A DNA stretch of 64,000 nt from Kumtagia sp964244725 (GCA_964244725.1 CAXTJQ010000003.1:1-64000), one strand, 5' to 3'. Shown: positions 1-7,997, counted from the stretch's first letter. The notes: generated from the letters alone by a model not told the origin. A program made the numbers and translations.

Positions 1-55
1 CCGCGAAGGCGGCCGCACCGTCGGCGCCGGCGTCGTCGTCAGCATCAAAGAGTAA
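1..55 (+). CDS. tuf: elongation factor Tu, C-terminal end (partial)
   Basis: The first 17 codons, read from base 2, end in GAGVVVSIKE and a TAA stop. They match the closing beta-strand of EF-Tu, which delivers aminoacyl-tRNA to the ribosome as a GTP complex. Only the last residues of domain 3 are inside the window. Lying just before rpsJ is the usual place for a tuf copy at the end of the str operon in alphaproteobacteria. The rest of the gene lies off the left edge. Confidence 0.85.
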   Translation, partial: REGGRTVGAGVVVSIKE

Positions 56-118
56 GAAGCAATCGATCTGTCGCCGGCGCTGGATTTGCCGCGCCGCTAC
101 AGAACAAGGAATTGACGC

Positions 119-427
119 ATGAACGGAACCAATATCCGCATTCGCCTTAAGGCGTTCGACCATCGCGTGCTCGACGCCTCGACTCGCGAGATCGTGTCGA
201 CCGCCAAGCGCACCGGCGCCAACGTGCGCGGACCGATTCCGCTGCCGACGCGGATCGAGAAGTTCACCGTCAACCGCTCGCCGCACATCGACAAGAAGAG
301 CCGCGAGCAGTTCGAGATGCGGACGCACAAGAGGTTGCTCGACATCGTCGATCCGACCCCGCAGACCGTGGATGCGCTGATGAAGCTCGATCTGGCCGCG
401 GGCGTCGACGTCGAAATCAAGCTCTGA
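119..427 (+). CDS. rpsJ: 30S ribosomal protein S10
   Basis: A 102-residue protein of normal S10 length, starting MNGTNIRIRLKAFDHRVLD. S10 sits in the head of the small subunit and also acts as NusE, the partner of NusB in transcription antitermination. The ATG has an AAGGA Shine-Dalgarno sequence 8 nt upstream and lies 63 bp after the tuf stop. It is the first gene of the S10 operon. The minus-strand open frame over it is a shadow. Confidence 0.98.
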   Translation: MNGTNIRIRLKAFDHRVLDASTREIVSTAKRTGANVRGPIPLPTRIEKFTVNRSPHIDKKSREQFEMRTHKRLLDIVDPTPQTVDALMKLDLAAGVDVEIKL

Positions 428-528
428 GGGCTTCGAACCATGAGCCGGCCGGGTTCGCCCGAATGGCTCCTCTGAAAAACAAGAGGCGAGGCCGGGTTCG
501 GCTGGGAACTCTGAAGGAAAATGAACCG

Positions 529-1242
529 ATGCGTTCAGGTGTGATTGCAAAGAAGCTGGGAATGACCCGCATCTATAACGATGCCGGCGAGCACGTTCCC
601 GTGACCGTTCTCCACATGGAGAATTGCCAGGTGGTGGCGCAGCTGACCAAGGAAAAGAACGGGTATACCGCCGTCCAGCTCGGCGTCGGCCTGGCCAAGG
701 TCAAGAACACCTCGAAGTCGATGCGCGGTCATTTCGCCGGCGCCTCGGTGGAGCCGAAGACCAAGGTCGCGGAGTTCCGCGTGTCGGACGACAACATGCT
801 TGACGTCGGCGCGGAGATCACGGTCGAGCACTTCGTCGCCGGCCAGAAGGTCGACGTGACGGGCACATCGACCGGCAAGGGCTTCCAGGGCGTCATCAAG
901 CGCCACCATTTCGGCGGCGGCCGCGCGACCCACGGCGCATCTGTGTCGCATCGTTCGCACGGTTCGACCGGCCAGCGCCAGGATCCGGGCAAGGTGTTCA
1001 AGGGCAAGAAGATGGCCGGCCATCTCGGCGCGGTCCGCGTCACGACGCAGAATGTCGAGGTCGTGTCGACCGATACCGATCGCGGCCTGATCCTGATCAA
1101 GGGCGCCGTCCCCGGCACCAAGGGCGCATGGATTTTGGTGCGCGACGCAGTCAAGATGGCGTTGCCCGACAATGCGCCGAAGCCGGCGGCGATCCGCGCG
1201 TCGGCGTCGACACAGGCGTCGGCCGCCGAGGGAGCGGAATAA
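529..1242 (+). CDS. rplC: 50S ribosomal protein L3
   Basis: L3 binds 23S rRNA domain VI near the peptidyl-transferase centre and is an early assembly protein. I chose ATG 529 (MRSGVIAKKLGMTRIY), the standard L3 start with a GAAGGAA Shine-Dalgarno sequence. An in-frame ATG at 463 would add 22 residues unlike any L3. The loop with GSTGQRQDPGKVFKGKKM includes the glutamine that PrmB methylates in E. coli. The product is 237 residues with a short Ala-rich tail. Its TAA shares one base with the rplD ATG, so translation is probably coupled. Confidence 0.97.
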   Translation: MRSGVIAKKLGMTRIYNDAGEHVPVTVLHMENCQVVAQLTKEKNGYTAVQLGVGLAKVKNTSKSMRGHFAGASVEPKTKVAEFRVSDDNMLDVGAEITVEHFVAGQKVDVTGTSTGKGFQGVIKRHHFGGGRATHGASVSHRSHGSTGQRQDPGKVFKGKKMAGHLGAVRVTTQNVEVVSTDTDRGLILIKGAVPGTKGAWILVRDAVKMALPDNAPKPAAIRASASTQASAAEGAE

Positions 1243-1862
1243 TGGACATCAAGATTTGCACATTGGGCGGTGACGACGCCGGAGAGCTTCAGCTTTCCGA
1301 TGCGATCTTCGGTCTCGACCCGCGCGAGGATATCCTGCAGCGCGTCGTTCGCTGGCAGTTGGCCAAGCGCCAGCAGGGCACCCACAAGGCGCTCGGCCGC
1401 GCCGAAGTCGCCCGCACAGGCGCAAAGATGTACAAGCAGAAGGGCACCGGCCGCGCCCGGCACCACTCGGCGCGCGCGCCGCAGTTTCGCGGCGGCGGCA
1501 AGGCGCATGGCCCGGTCGTGCGCAGCCATGAGCATGCGCTGCCCAAGAAGGTCCGCGCGCTCGGCCTGAAGCACGCGCTTTCGGCCAAGGCGAAAGGGTC
1601 AAACATCGTCGTGCTCGACGATCTGATGCTGTCCGACGCGAAGACGAAGACGCTGATCGCGAATTTCGCCAAGCTCGGCCTGACCAATGCGCTGATGATC
1701 GGCGGTTCCGAAGTCGACGAGAACTTCGCCAGGGCGGCGCGCAACATTCCCAATATCGACGTGCTGCCGATTCAGGGCATCAACGTCTACGACATTCTGC
1801 GCCGCGGTACGCTGGTCCTGTCGAAGGCTGCGATCGAGGCCCTTGAGGAGCGCTTCAAATGA
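1242..1862 (+). CDS. rplD: 50S ribosomal protein L4
   Basis: A 206-residue L4 starting MDIKICTLGGDDAGE. It contains the basic extended loop (KQKGTGRARHHSARAPQFRGGG) that lines the exit tunnel, where macrolide-resistance changes arise in other bacteria. The start is ATG 1242, overlapping the rplC TAA by one base. A longer frame from 1128 would lie inside rplC. In E. coli L4 represses its own operon by attenuation, but the tuf-rpsJ gap here is too short to show a comparable leader. It overlaps rplW by ATGA. Confidence 0.97.
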   Translation: MDIKICTLGGDDAGELQLSDAIFGLDPREDILQRVVRWQLAKRQQGTHKALGRAEVARTGAKMYKQKGTGRARHHSARAPQFRGGGKAHGPVVRSHEHALPKKVRALGLKHALSAKAKGSNIVVLDDLMLSDAKTKTLIANFAKLGLTNALMIGGSEVDENFARAARNIPNIDVLPIQGINVYDILRRGTLVLSKAAIEALEERFK

Positions 1863-2152
1863 GAGACCTGCGTCATTACGACGTGATCGTCAGCCCGGCG
1901 ATCACCGAGAAGTCGACGATGGCTTCCGACCGTAACCAGGTCGTGTTCAACGTCGCGAAGAAGGCGACGAAGCCCGAGATCAAGGCCGCCATCGAGGCGC
2001 TTTTCAGTGTCAAGGTCATGGCCGTCAACACGTTGATCCGCAAGGGCAAGGTGAAGCGGTTCCGCGGCACGGTCGGCCGCCAGAGCGACGTCAAGAAGGC
2101 CGTGATCACCCTGGCCGACGGCCAGTCGATCGACGTCGCGACCGGTCTCTAG
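1859..2152 (+). CDS. rplW: 50S ribosomal protein L23
   Basis: A 97-residue L23, MRDLRHYDVIVSPAITEKST, of typical length. L23 lies at the polypeptide exit and is the docking site for trigger factor and the signal recognition particle. The ATG overlaps the rplD stop by 4 nt (ATGA). An 18-nt gap separates it from rplB. The rRNA-binding loop LIRKGKVKRFRGTVGRQSDVK is intact. Confidence 0.97.
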   Translation: MRDLRHYDVIVSPAITEKSTMASDRNQVVFNVAKKATKPEIKAAIEALFSVKVMAVNTLIRKGKVKRFRGTVGRQSDVKKAVITLADGQSIDVATGL

Positions 2153-2170
2153 GCGCGCGAGGACAATAAG

Positions 2171-3004
2171 ATGGCATTGAAGACATACAATCCCGTAACG
2201 CCGAGCCTTCGCCAGTTGGTCATCGTCGACCGCTCGGGCCTTTACAAGGGCAAGCCCGTCAAGGGCCTGACGGAAGGCTTGCGCAAGTCAGGCGGCCGCA
2301 ACAACGCCGGCCGGATCACGGCGCGCTTCATCGGCGGCGGTCACAAGCGCACCTATCGCATGATCGATTTCAAGCGCCGCAAGTTCGACATGACGGCGAC
2401 GGTCGAGAGGATCGAATACGACCCGAACCGCACCGCTTTCATCGCGCTGGTCAAGTACGAGGACGGCGAATTGCGCTACATCCTGGCGCCGCAGCGCCTG
2501 GCGGTTGGCGACAAGGTCGTGTCGGGCGAGACGGCGGACGTGAAGCCAGGCAACGCGATGCCGCTGGCCGCGATGCCGGTCGGTACGATCGTCCACAATG
2601 TCGAGTTGAAGCCGGGAAAAGGCGGTCAGGTCGCGCGATCTGCGGGCGGCTACGCTCAACTCGTCGGGCGCGACCAGGGGATGGCGATCCTTCGCTTGAA
2701 TTCGGGCGAGCAGCGCATCGTCTCGGGCCAATGCTTCGCGACGGTGGGGGCCGTTTCGAATCCGGATCATGGCAACATCAACGACGGCAAGGCCGGTCGC
2801 ACGGTTTGGCGTGGCAAGCGCCCGCACAATCGCGGCGTCGTCATGAATCCGGTCGACCACCCGCACGGCGGCGGCGAAGGCCGCACCTCGGGCGGCCGCC
2901 ACCCGGTTTCGCCCTGGGGCAAGCCCACCAAGGGCAAGAAGACGCGGTCGAACAAGTCGACCGACAAGTACATTGTCCGCTCTCGCCATCAGCGCAAAAG
3001 CTAA
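2171..3004 (+). CDS. rplB: 50S ribosomal protein L2
   Basis: A 277-residue L2, full length for bacteria. L2 binds 23S rRNA and is needed for subunit association and peptidyl-transferase assembly. The conserved loop MNPVDHPHGGGEGRTSGGR is present; it contains the histidine equivalent to E. coli His229. A GAGGACA Shine-Dalgarno sequence precedes ATG 2171. The C-terminus is very basic (KKTRSNKSTDKYIVRSRHQ). It lies in the S10 operon between rplW and rpsS. Confidence 0.98.
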   Translation: MALKTYNPVTPSLRQLVIVDRSGLYKGKPVKGLTEGLRKSGGRNNAGRITARFIGGGHKRTYRMIDFKRRKFDMTATVERIEYDPNRTAFIALVKYEDGELRYILAPQRLAVGDKVVSGETADVKPGNAMPLAAMPVGTIVHNVELKPGKGGQVARSAGGYAQLVGRDQGMAILRLNSGEQRIVSGQCFATVGAVSNPDHGNINDGKAGRTVWRGKRPHNRGVVMNPVDHPHGGGEGRTSGGRHPVSPWGKPTKGKKTRSNKSTDKYIVRSRHQRKS

Positions 3005-3020
3005 GAAGAGGTAACGCGAA

Positions 3021-3299
3021 GTGACCCGTTCAGTCTGGAAAGGTCCGTTCGTCGACGGCTACATCCTGAAGAAGGCCGAGAAGGTCCGCGAGGGCGGCCG
3101 CAGCGAAGTGATCAAGATGTGGAGCCGCCGCTCCACCGTCCTGCCGCAGTTCGTTGGGCTCACCTTCGGCGTCTACAACGGCCAGAAGCACATCCCGGTC
3201 AACGTGTCGGAAGACATGGTCGGCCACAAGTTCGGCGAGTTCTCACCGACGCGCACCTACTACGGTCACGGCGCGGACAAGAAGGCGAAGAGGAAGTAA
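3021..3299 (+). CDS. rpsS: 30S ribosomal protein S19
   Basis: A 92-residue S19 beginning MTRSVWKGPFVDGYILKKAE. It starts at GTG 3021, with GAAGAGG upstream as ribosome-binding site. No in-frame ATG gives the conserved N-terminus. S19 forms a complex with S13 in the 30S head that contacts the A-site tRNA. It is followed after one base by rplV, so the two are almost certainly co-translated. Confidence 0.97.
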   Translation: MTRSVWKGPFVDGYILKKAEKVREGGRSEVIKMWSRRSTVLPQFVGLTFGVYNGQKHIPVNVSEDMVGHKFGEFSPTRTYYGHGADKKAKRK

Positions 3300-3300
3300 A

Positions 3301-3690
3301 ATGGGCAAGGCCAAAGCTCCGCGCAGGCTTGCTGACAACGAGGCGCGTGCGGTTCTCCGCACCATCCGTATCAGTCCGCAGAAGCTGAACCTCGTCGCGG
3401 CGTTGATCCGCGGTAAGAAGGTCGCCTCTGCGCTTTCGGATCTCGAATTCTCGCGAAAGCGGATTTCGGGGACGGTCCGCAAGACCTTGGAATCGGCGAT
3501 CGCCAATGCGGAGAACAACCATAATCTGGATGTCGACGCGCTGGTCGTCGCGGAAGCCTATGTCGGCAAGTCGATCGTCATGAAGCGTTTTCATGCGCGC
3601 GGCCGCGGCCGGGCCTCCCGTGTCGAGAAGCCGTTCTCGCATCTCACGATCGTCGTTCGGGAAGCCGAAGAAAAAGGGGAGGCCGCCTGA
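3301..3690 (+). CDS. rplV: 50S ribosomal protein L22
   Basis: L22 spans the large-subunit tunnel wall through its long beta-hairpin. The start is ATG 3301 (MGKAKAPRRLADNEARAVLR), one base after the rpsS stop. A longer frame from 3154 would run through rpsS and is not supported. The product is 129 residues. The conserved stretch RTIRISPQKLNLVAALIRG and the tip region RGRGRASRVEKPFSHLTIVV are recognisable. Its TGA overlaps the rpsC ATG by one base. Confidence 0.97.
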   Translation: MGKAKAPRRLADNEARAVLRTIRISPQKLNLVAALIRGKKVASALSDLEFSRKRISGTVRKTLESAIANAENNHNLDVDALVVAEAYVGKSIVMKRFHARGRGRASRVEKPFSHLTIVVREAEEKGEAA

Positions 3691-4415
3691 TGGGTCAGAA
3701 AATCAATCCGATCGGCCTTCGTCTCGGCATTAACCGGACTTGGGATTCGCGCTGGTACGCAAACACCGGCGAGTATGGCAGGCTTCTGCACGAGGACATC
3801 AAGATCCGAGCCTACCTGAAGAACGAGTTGAAGCAGGCTGCGGTCTCCAAGGTGGTGATCGAGAGGCCGCACAAGAAGTGTCGCGTCACCATCCACGCCG
3901 CGCGACCGGGTCTGATCATCGGCAAGAAGGGCGCCGACATCGAGAAGCTTCGCAAGAAGCTGATGGAAATGACCAAGTCCGAGACCCATCTGAACATTGT
4001 CGAGGTCCGCAAGCCGGAAATCGACGCGATCCTGGTGGCGCAGTCGATCGCTCAGCAGCTCGAGCGCCGCATCGCGTTCCGTCGCGCCATGAAACGCGCC
4101 GTACAGTCCGCGATGCGCCTCGGGGCTGAAGGCATCCGCATCAACTGCTCGGGGCGTCTAGGCGGCGCCGAGATCGCACGCATGGAATGGTACCGCGAGG
4201 GCCGCGTGCCGCTGCATACGCTGCGCGCCGACGTCGACTACGGGACGGCCGAGGCGCATACGGCGTACGGCACCTGCGGCGTCAAGGTCTGGGTGTTCAA
4301 GGGCGAAATCCTCGAGCACGACCCGATGGCGTCTGAGCGCAAGGCGACCGAAGGCGATCACGGCCATGGCGGTGGCGAGCGTTCGGATCGCGGCCGTCGC
4401 CGCGAGAACGCTTGA
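3690..4415 (+). CDS. rpsC: 30S ribosomal protein S3
   Basis: A 241-residue S3. It has the N-terminal MGQKINPIGLRLGI, a type II KH domain with the GLIIGKKGADIEKL loop, and the C-terminal S3 domain (INCSGRLGGAEIARMEWYREG). S3 lines the mRNA entry channel and has helicase activity with S4 and S5. The last 20 or so residues form a Gly/His/Arg-rich tail typical of alphaproteobacterial S3. The ATG overlaps the rplV stop by one base. Confidence 0.97.
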   Translation: MGQKINPIGLRLGINRTWDSRWYANTGEYGRLLHEDIKIRAYLKNELKQAAVSKVVIERPHKKCRVTIHAARPGLIIGKKGADIEKLRKKLMEMTKSETHLNIVEVRKPEIDAILVAQSIAQQLERRIAFRRAMKRAVQSAMRLGAEGIRINCSGRLGGAEIARMEWYREGRVPLHTLRADVDYGTAEAHTAYGTCGVKVWVFKGEILEHDPMASERKATEGDHGHGGGERSDRGRRRENA

Positions 4416-4439
4416 ACTTAGGAATTTGGAGTAAGGTCG

Positions 4440-4853
4440 ATGCTGCAGCCAAAGCGCACGAAGTTCCGCAAGCAGTTCAAGGGCCGCATCCATGGCTCCG
4501 CCAAGGGCGGCACCAACCTGGATTTCGGCGGCTTCGGGCTGAAGGCGCTGGAGCCGAACCGCGTCACGGCGCGTGAGATCGAGGCGGCCCGCCGGGCGAT
4601 CACGCGTGAAATGAAGCGCGCCGGCCGCGTCTGGATTCGGATTTTCCCGGACGTGCCGGTCACCTCCAAGCCGACCGAAGTCCGCATGGGCAAGGGCAAG
4701 GGCGCGGTGGACTACTGGGCGTGCCGGGTGAAGCCCGGCCGCGTGATGTTCGAGATCGACGGCGTGCCCGAAGAGACGGCCCGCGAAGCGCTGCGCCTCG
4801 GCGCAGCCAAACTCTCCGTCAAGACGCGCTTTGTCGCGCGCATCGCGGAATAG
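4440..4853 (+). CDS. rplP: 50S ribosomal protein L16
   Basis: A 137-residue L16 starting MLQPKRTKFRKQFKGRIHG, of standard length. L16 organises the A-site side of the large subunit. It retains the conserved Arg in the region aligned with E. coli Arg81 (VTSKPTEVRMGKGKGAVDYW), which YcfD hydroxylates in enterobacteria. The ATG follows a GGAGTAAGG ribosome-binding stretch. It is 24 nt after rpsC and 14 nt before rpmC. Confidence 0.97.
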   Translation: MLQPKRTKFRKQFKGRIHGSAKGGTNLDFGGFGLKALEPNRVTAREIEAARRAITREMKRAGRVWIRIFPDVPVTSKPTEVRMGKGKGAVDYWACRVKPGRVMFEIDGVPEETAREALRLGAAKLSVKTRFVARIAE

Positions 4854-4867
4854 GAAAGGGCCGGGAC

Positions 4868-5068
4868 ATGAAAGCTTCCGACGTTAGGGCCAAGACCCCG
4901 GATCAGCTCGACGACGAGCTGGCGAGCCTCAAGAAGGAGCAGTTCAATCTGCGCTTCCAGAAGGCGACCGGGCAGCTAGAAAAGACCGCACGCGTGAAGC
5001 AGGTCCGCAGGGACATTGCGCGCATCAAGACCATTGCCGGCCAGAAGGCCACGGCGAAGAAGGCTTAA
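4868..5068 (+). CDS. rpmC: 50S ribosomal protein L29
   Basis: A 66-residue L29, MKASDVRAKTPDQLDDELAS, forming two antiparallel helices near the tunnel exit beside L23. I chose ATG 4868, preceded by AAAGGGCCGGGAC. A longer frame from 4721 lies inside rplP and is spurious. The tail is Lys/Ala rich (GQKATAKKA). It is 11 nt upstream of rpsQ. Confidence 0.96.
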   Translation: MKASDVRAKTPDQLDDELASLKKEQFNLRFQKATGQLEKTARVKQVRRDIARIKTIAGQKATAKKA

Positions 5069-5079
5069 GGACGAACATC

Positions 5080-5337
5080 ATGCCAAAGCGCATCCTGCAG
5101 GGCACCGTCGTCAGCGACAAGAACGAGAAGACGGTCGTGGTCAAGGTCGAGCGCCGTTTCACGCACCCGGTGATGAAGAAGACTGTGCGCATGACCAAGA
5201 AGTACAAGGCCCATGACGAGGCGAACGCCCACAAGGTCGGCGACCAGGTGTTCATCCAGGAGTCCAAGCCGATCTCGAGGGACAAGCGCTGGGTCGTGAT
5301 GAGCGACGCGGAAGCGGCAGAGCAGACGCAGCAGTAG
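5080..5337 (+). CDS. rpsQ: 30S ribosomal protein S17
   Basis: An 85-residue S17 with an OB-fold, MPKRILQGTVVSDKNEKTVV. S17 is a primary binder of 16S rRNA. The conserved VKVERRFTHPVMKKTVRMTK and the exposed loop ISRDKRWVV are present. It ends with a Gln-rich tail. It is the last gene of the S10 segment; a strong hairpin lies between it and rplN. Confidence 0.97.
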   Translation: MPKRILQGTVVSDKNEKTVVVKVERRFTHPVMKKTVRMTKKYKAHDEANAHKVGDQVFIQESKPISRDKRWVVMSDAEAAEQTQQ

Positions 5338-5344
5338 GATTTGC

Positions 5345-5370
5345 CGGGCCGGCGTTCGTTCGCCGGCCCG
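5345..5370 (+). promoter_or_regulatory. perfect 10-bp hairpin between rpsQ and rplN
   Basis: CGGGCCGGCG at 5345-5354 and its exact reverse complement at 5361-5370 enclose a 6-nt TTCGTT loop. There is no U-tract, so it is not a normal intrinsic terminator. It lies at the S10/spc operon boundary. It could be an attenuator, an mRNA processing or stability element, or a pause site. Confidence 0.6.
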
Positions 5371-5397
5371 CAACGACAATCAAGAAGGCGGTCAGTC

Positions 5398-5766
5398 ATG
5401 ATACAGATGCAAACCAACCTGGACGTTGCCGATAATTCCGGCGCGCGCCGCGTCATGTGCATCAAGGTGCTGGGTGGCTCGAAACGGAAATATGCATCCG
5501 TCGGCGACATCATCGTGGTGTCGATCAAGGAAGCCATTCCGCGCGGCCGTGTCAAGAAGGGCGACGTGATGAAGGCGGTGGTCGTGCGCACCGCCAAGGA
5601 CATTCGCCGCGCCGACGGCAGCGTGATCCGTTTCGACAAGAACGCGGCGGTTCTGGTCGACAACAAGCGCGAGCCGATCGGCACGCGCATCTTCGGGCCG
5701 GTTCCGCGCGAGCTTCGCGCCAAGAACCACATGAAGATCATCTCGCTCGCGCCCGAAGTGCTGTAA
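5398..5766 (+). CDS. rplN: 50S ribosomal protein L14
   Basis: A 122-residue L14 beginning MIQMQTNLDVADNSGARRV, the invariant start of this family. L14 lies at the subunit interface and binds the silencing factor RsfS. ATG 5398 was chosen; the frame open from 5341 contains only the intercistronic hairpin. The AAGAAGGCGG stretch upstream can serve as Shine-Dalgarno. It is 10 nt upstream of rplX and is the first gene of the spc segment. Confidence 0.97.
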   Translation: MIQMQTNLDVADNSGARRVMCIKVLGGSKRKYASVGDIIVVSIKEAIPRGRVKKGDVMKAVVVRTAKDIRRADGSVIRFDKNAAVLVDNKREPIGTRIFGPVPRELRAKNHMKIISLAPEVL

Positions 5767-5776
5767 GGAGCCCGAC

Positions 5777-6091
5777 ATGCAAAAGATTCGCAAGGGCGAC
5801 AAGATTGTCGTTCTCACCGGCAAGGACAAGGGACGCTCAGGCGAGGTCCTGAGCGTCGCGCCGAAGGATGAAAAGGCCGTGGTGCGCGGGATCAACATGA
5901 TCGTCCGACACACCAAGCAGTCGCAAAACCAGGAAGGGGGCCTCGTCCGTAAGGAAGCTCCAATCCATCTTTCAAATATAGCGCTGGCCGATCCCAAGGA
6001 CGGCAAGCCGACACGCGTCGGCTTCCAGATCCAGGGCGATGGCAAGAAGGTGCGAGTCGCCAAGCGCTCGGGAGAAGTCATCAATGGCTAA
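5777..6091 (+). CDS. rplX: 50S ribosomal protein L24
   Basis: A 104-residue L24. It has the KOW motif near the N-terminus (IRKGDKIVVLTGKDKGRSG) and a tail of basic residues. L24 is one of the two initiators of 50S assembly and binds the 5' end of 23S rRNA. A TAAGGAG Shine-Dalgarno sequence overlaps the rplN stop. The last 8 nt overlap the start of rplE. Confidence 0.97.
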   Translation: MQKIRKGDKIVVLTGKDKGRSGEVLSVAPKDEKAVVRGINMIVRHTKQSQNQEGGLVRKEAPIHLSNIALADPKDGKPTRVGFQIQGDGKKVRVAKRSGEVING

Positions 6092-6641
6092 CACAGACTA
6101 TCAGCCCCGTATGCGCACGGTCTACGAAGAGACCGTCCGCAAGGCGATGATCGACGAGTTCAAGTACGGCAACGTGATGGAAGTGCCCCGTCTCGACAAG
6201 ATCGTGTTGAACATGGGCGTCGGCGAGGCCACGAGCGATTCGAAGAAGCCTTCGATCGCCGCCGCCGACATGGCGTTGATCGCAGGCCAAAAGGCGATCG
6301 TCACCTATGCGCGCAATTCGATCGCGACGTTCAAGGTGCGCGAGAAGATGCCGATCGGCGCCAAGGTGACGCTCCGCAAGGAGCGCATGTACGAGTTCCT
6401 CGATCGGTTGGTGAACATCGCGCTGCCACGCGTCCGCGACTTCCGCGGGCTCAACCCCAAGAGCTTCGATGGCCGCGGCAACTATGCCATGGGCATCAAG
6501 GAACACATCATTTTCCCGGAAATCGCCTATGACAAGGTCGATCAGGTCTGGGGAATGGACATCATCGTTTGTACGACAGCCAAGACGGACGAAGAAGCCA
6601 GGGCATTGCTCAAGGGCTTCAACTTCCCTTTCCGGCAGTAA
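6084..6641 (+). CDS. rplE: 50S ribosomal protein L5
   Basis: A 185-residue L5 that binds 5S rRNA in the central protuberance and contacts P-site tRNA. ATG 6084 gives MANTDYQPRMRTVYEETVR. The frame is open from 6039, but the extra 15 residues lie within rplX and are not L5-like. Conserved blocks VPRLDKIVLNMGVGEA and FDGRGNYAMGIKEHIIFPEI are intact. It overlaps rplX by 8 nt. Confidence 0.97.
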   Translation: MANTDYQPRMRTVYEETVRKAMIDEFKYGNVMEVPRLDKIVLNMGVGEATSDSKKPSIAAADMALIAGQKAIVTYARNSIATFKVREKMPIGAKVTLRKERMYEFLDRLVNIALPRVRDFRGLNPKSFDGRGNYAMGIKEHIIFPEIAYDKVDQVWGMDIIVCTTAKTDEEARALLKGFNFPFRQ

Positions 6642-6667
6642 CGGCAGCGAGCAAAGGAAACTCTGAA

Positions 6668-6973
6668 ATGGCAAAGACCAGCTCAGTCGAAAAGAACAAT
6701 CACCGCCGCAGGCTCGTCGCCCAGAAGGCCGCGAAGCGCAAGGAACTGAAGACGATCATCATGGACAAGTCCGTGGCGATCGAGGACCGTTTCCGCGCCC
6801 AGCTCAAGCTCTCGGCGATGCCGCGCAACTCGGCCAAGACCCGCATCCGCAATCGCTGCGAGGTGACCGGCCGTCCGCGCGCCTATTACCGCAAGCTGCA
6901 GATGTCGCGCATCGCATTGCGTGAACTTGGCTCGCTCGGCGTCGTGCCGGGCCTTGTCAAGTCGAGCTGGTAA
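6668..6973 (+). CDS. rpsN: 30S ribosomal protein S14 (zinc-independent long form)
   Basis: A 101-residue S14, MAKTSSVEKNNHRRRLVAQ, of the long C-minus type. It lacks the CxxC pairs of the short zinc-binding form and keeps the C-terminal block NRCEVTGRPRAYYRKLQMSR. S14 binds late in the 30S head. ATG 6668 follows AAAGGAAACTCTGAA. The frame from 6569 overlaps rplE and is spurious. It is 12 nt before rpsH. Confidence 0.96.
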   Translation: MAKTSSVEKNNHRRRLVAQKAAKRKELKTIIMDKSVAIEDRFRAQLKLSAMPRNSAKTRIRNRCEVTGRPRAYYRKLQMSRIALRELGSLGVVPGLVKSSW

Positions 6974-6985
6974 GGAGGACAGACC

Positions 6986-7384
6986 ATGTCATTGACCGAT
7001 CCTCTTGGCGATATGCTGACCCGCATCCGCAACGCCTACGGCCGCAAGAAGGCCAAGGTGTCCACGCCTGCCTCGCGCCTGCGCAGCCGCGTCCTGGAAG
7101 TGCTGAAGGCGGAAGGCTATATACGCGACTTCAGCCAGACCGATTTCGACAACGGCAAGTCCGAGATCGAGATCGAACTGAAGTATTTCGACGGCATGCC
7201 GGTCATCCGCGAGATCGCGCGCGTGTCGAAGCCCGGCCGCCGCGTCTACGTTTCGGTCAAGTCGATCCCGTCGATCGCCAACGGCCTCGGGATCACGATC
7301 CTGTCGACGCCCAAGGGCGTCATGGCCGACCATGAAGCGCGCGAGCAGAATGTCGGCGGGGAAATCCTCTGCCAGGTATTTTAG
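6986..7384 (+). CDS. rpsH: 30S ribosomal protein S8
   Basis: A 132-residue S8, MSLTDPLGDMLTRIRNAYGR. It binds the central domain of 16S rRNA and in E. coli represses the spc operon by binding mRNA at rplE. A strong AAGGAGG Shine-Dalgarno sequence lies 8 nt before ATG 6986. The C-terminal block GITILSTPKGVMADHEAREQN is the expected S8 end. A hairpin-bearing gap of about 80 nt follows. Confidence 0.97.
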   Translation: MSLTDPLGDMLTRIRNAYGRKKAKVSTPASRLRSRVLEVLKAEGYIRDFSQTDFDNGKSEIEIELKYFDGMPVIREIARVSKPGRRVYVSVKSIPSIANGLGITILSTPKGVMADHEAREQNVGGEILCQVF

Positions 7385-7398
7385 TCAAGGCGTGGGTC

Positions 7399-7440
7399 GT
7401 GGGTCGTCGGTCGAACGCCGGTGAACGACTGACGACCCAC
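7399..7440 (+). repeat. hairpin of iterated words between rpsH and rplF
   Basis: GTGGGTCGTCGGTCG (7399-7413) pairs with CGACTGACGACCCAC (7426-7440), giving 15 bp with one position that can form a G-U pair in RNA. The left side is preceded by another copy of the same word (GTGGGTCGT). There is no U-tract. It has the same design as the hairpins at 7996-8079, 12480-12547 and 14113-14186, but with different bases. Confidence 0.75.
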
Positions 7441-7463
7441 AAATAAGGAAAGAGGAGACGACA

Positions 7464-7997
7464 ATGTCTCGTATTGGCAAGAAGCCGGTTCAGGTGCCGG
7501 CAGGCGTAACGGCTTCCGTAAGCGGACAGACCGTGAGCGCGAAGGGCCCGAAGGGCGAGCTTAACTTCGTCGTCAACGACGAGGTGCTGGTCAAGATGGA
7601 AGGCGGCGAGATCGCCGTCGAGCCGCGCGACCAGACCAAGACGGCGCGCTCGAAATGGGGCATGTCGCGCACGCAGATCGTGAACATCCTCGAAGGCGTC
7701 AAGAACGGTTTCGAGAAGAAGCTGGAGATCAACGGCGTCGGCTACCGTGCGGCCCTGCAGGGCAAGAATCTGCAACTGGCTCTCGGATTCAGCCATGACG
7801 TCGTCTATCAGACGCCGCAGGGCATCACGATCGCCGTGCCGAAGCCGACTGAAATCACCGTGACGGGGATTGACAAGCAGGCCGTCGGCCAGGTCGCCGC
7901 CGAGATTCGGAAATATCGCGGGCCCGAGCCTTACAAGGGCAAGGGCGTCAAGTATGCGGGCGAGCGGATCGTCCGCAAAGAAGGCAAGAAGAAGTAG
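7464..7997 (+). CDS. rplF: 50S ribosomal protein L6
   Basis: A 177-residue L6 beginning MSRIGKKPVQVPAGVTASVS, with the two duplicated L6 domains and the C-terminal signature PYKGKGVKYAGERIVRKEG. L6 lies near the sarcin-ricin loop and the L7/L12 stalk base. GAAAGAGGAGACGACA provides the Shine-Dalgarno sequence. Long hairpins lie on both sides, at 7399-7440 and 7996-8079. Confidence 0.97.
   Translation: MSRIGKKPVQVPAGVTASVSGQTVSAKGPKGELNFVVNDEVLVKMEGGEIAVEPRDQTKTARSKWGMSRTQIVNILEGVKNGFEKKLEINGVGYRAALQGKNLQLALGFSHDVVYQTPQGITIAVPKPTEITVTGIDKQAVGQVAAEIRKYRGPEPYKGKGVKYAGERIVRKEGKKK

Noticed and set aside
463..528. N-terminal extension of rplC
   Set aside because: The 22 extra residues are basic and match no L3. 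ATG 529 with its ribosome-binding site fits the family.
5345..5370. Intrinsic terminator of the S10 operon
   Set aside because: The stem is strong but no U-tract follows, and rplN starts 28 nt later, so termination is not supported.
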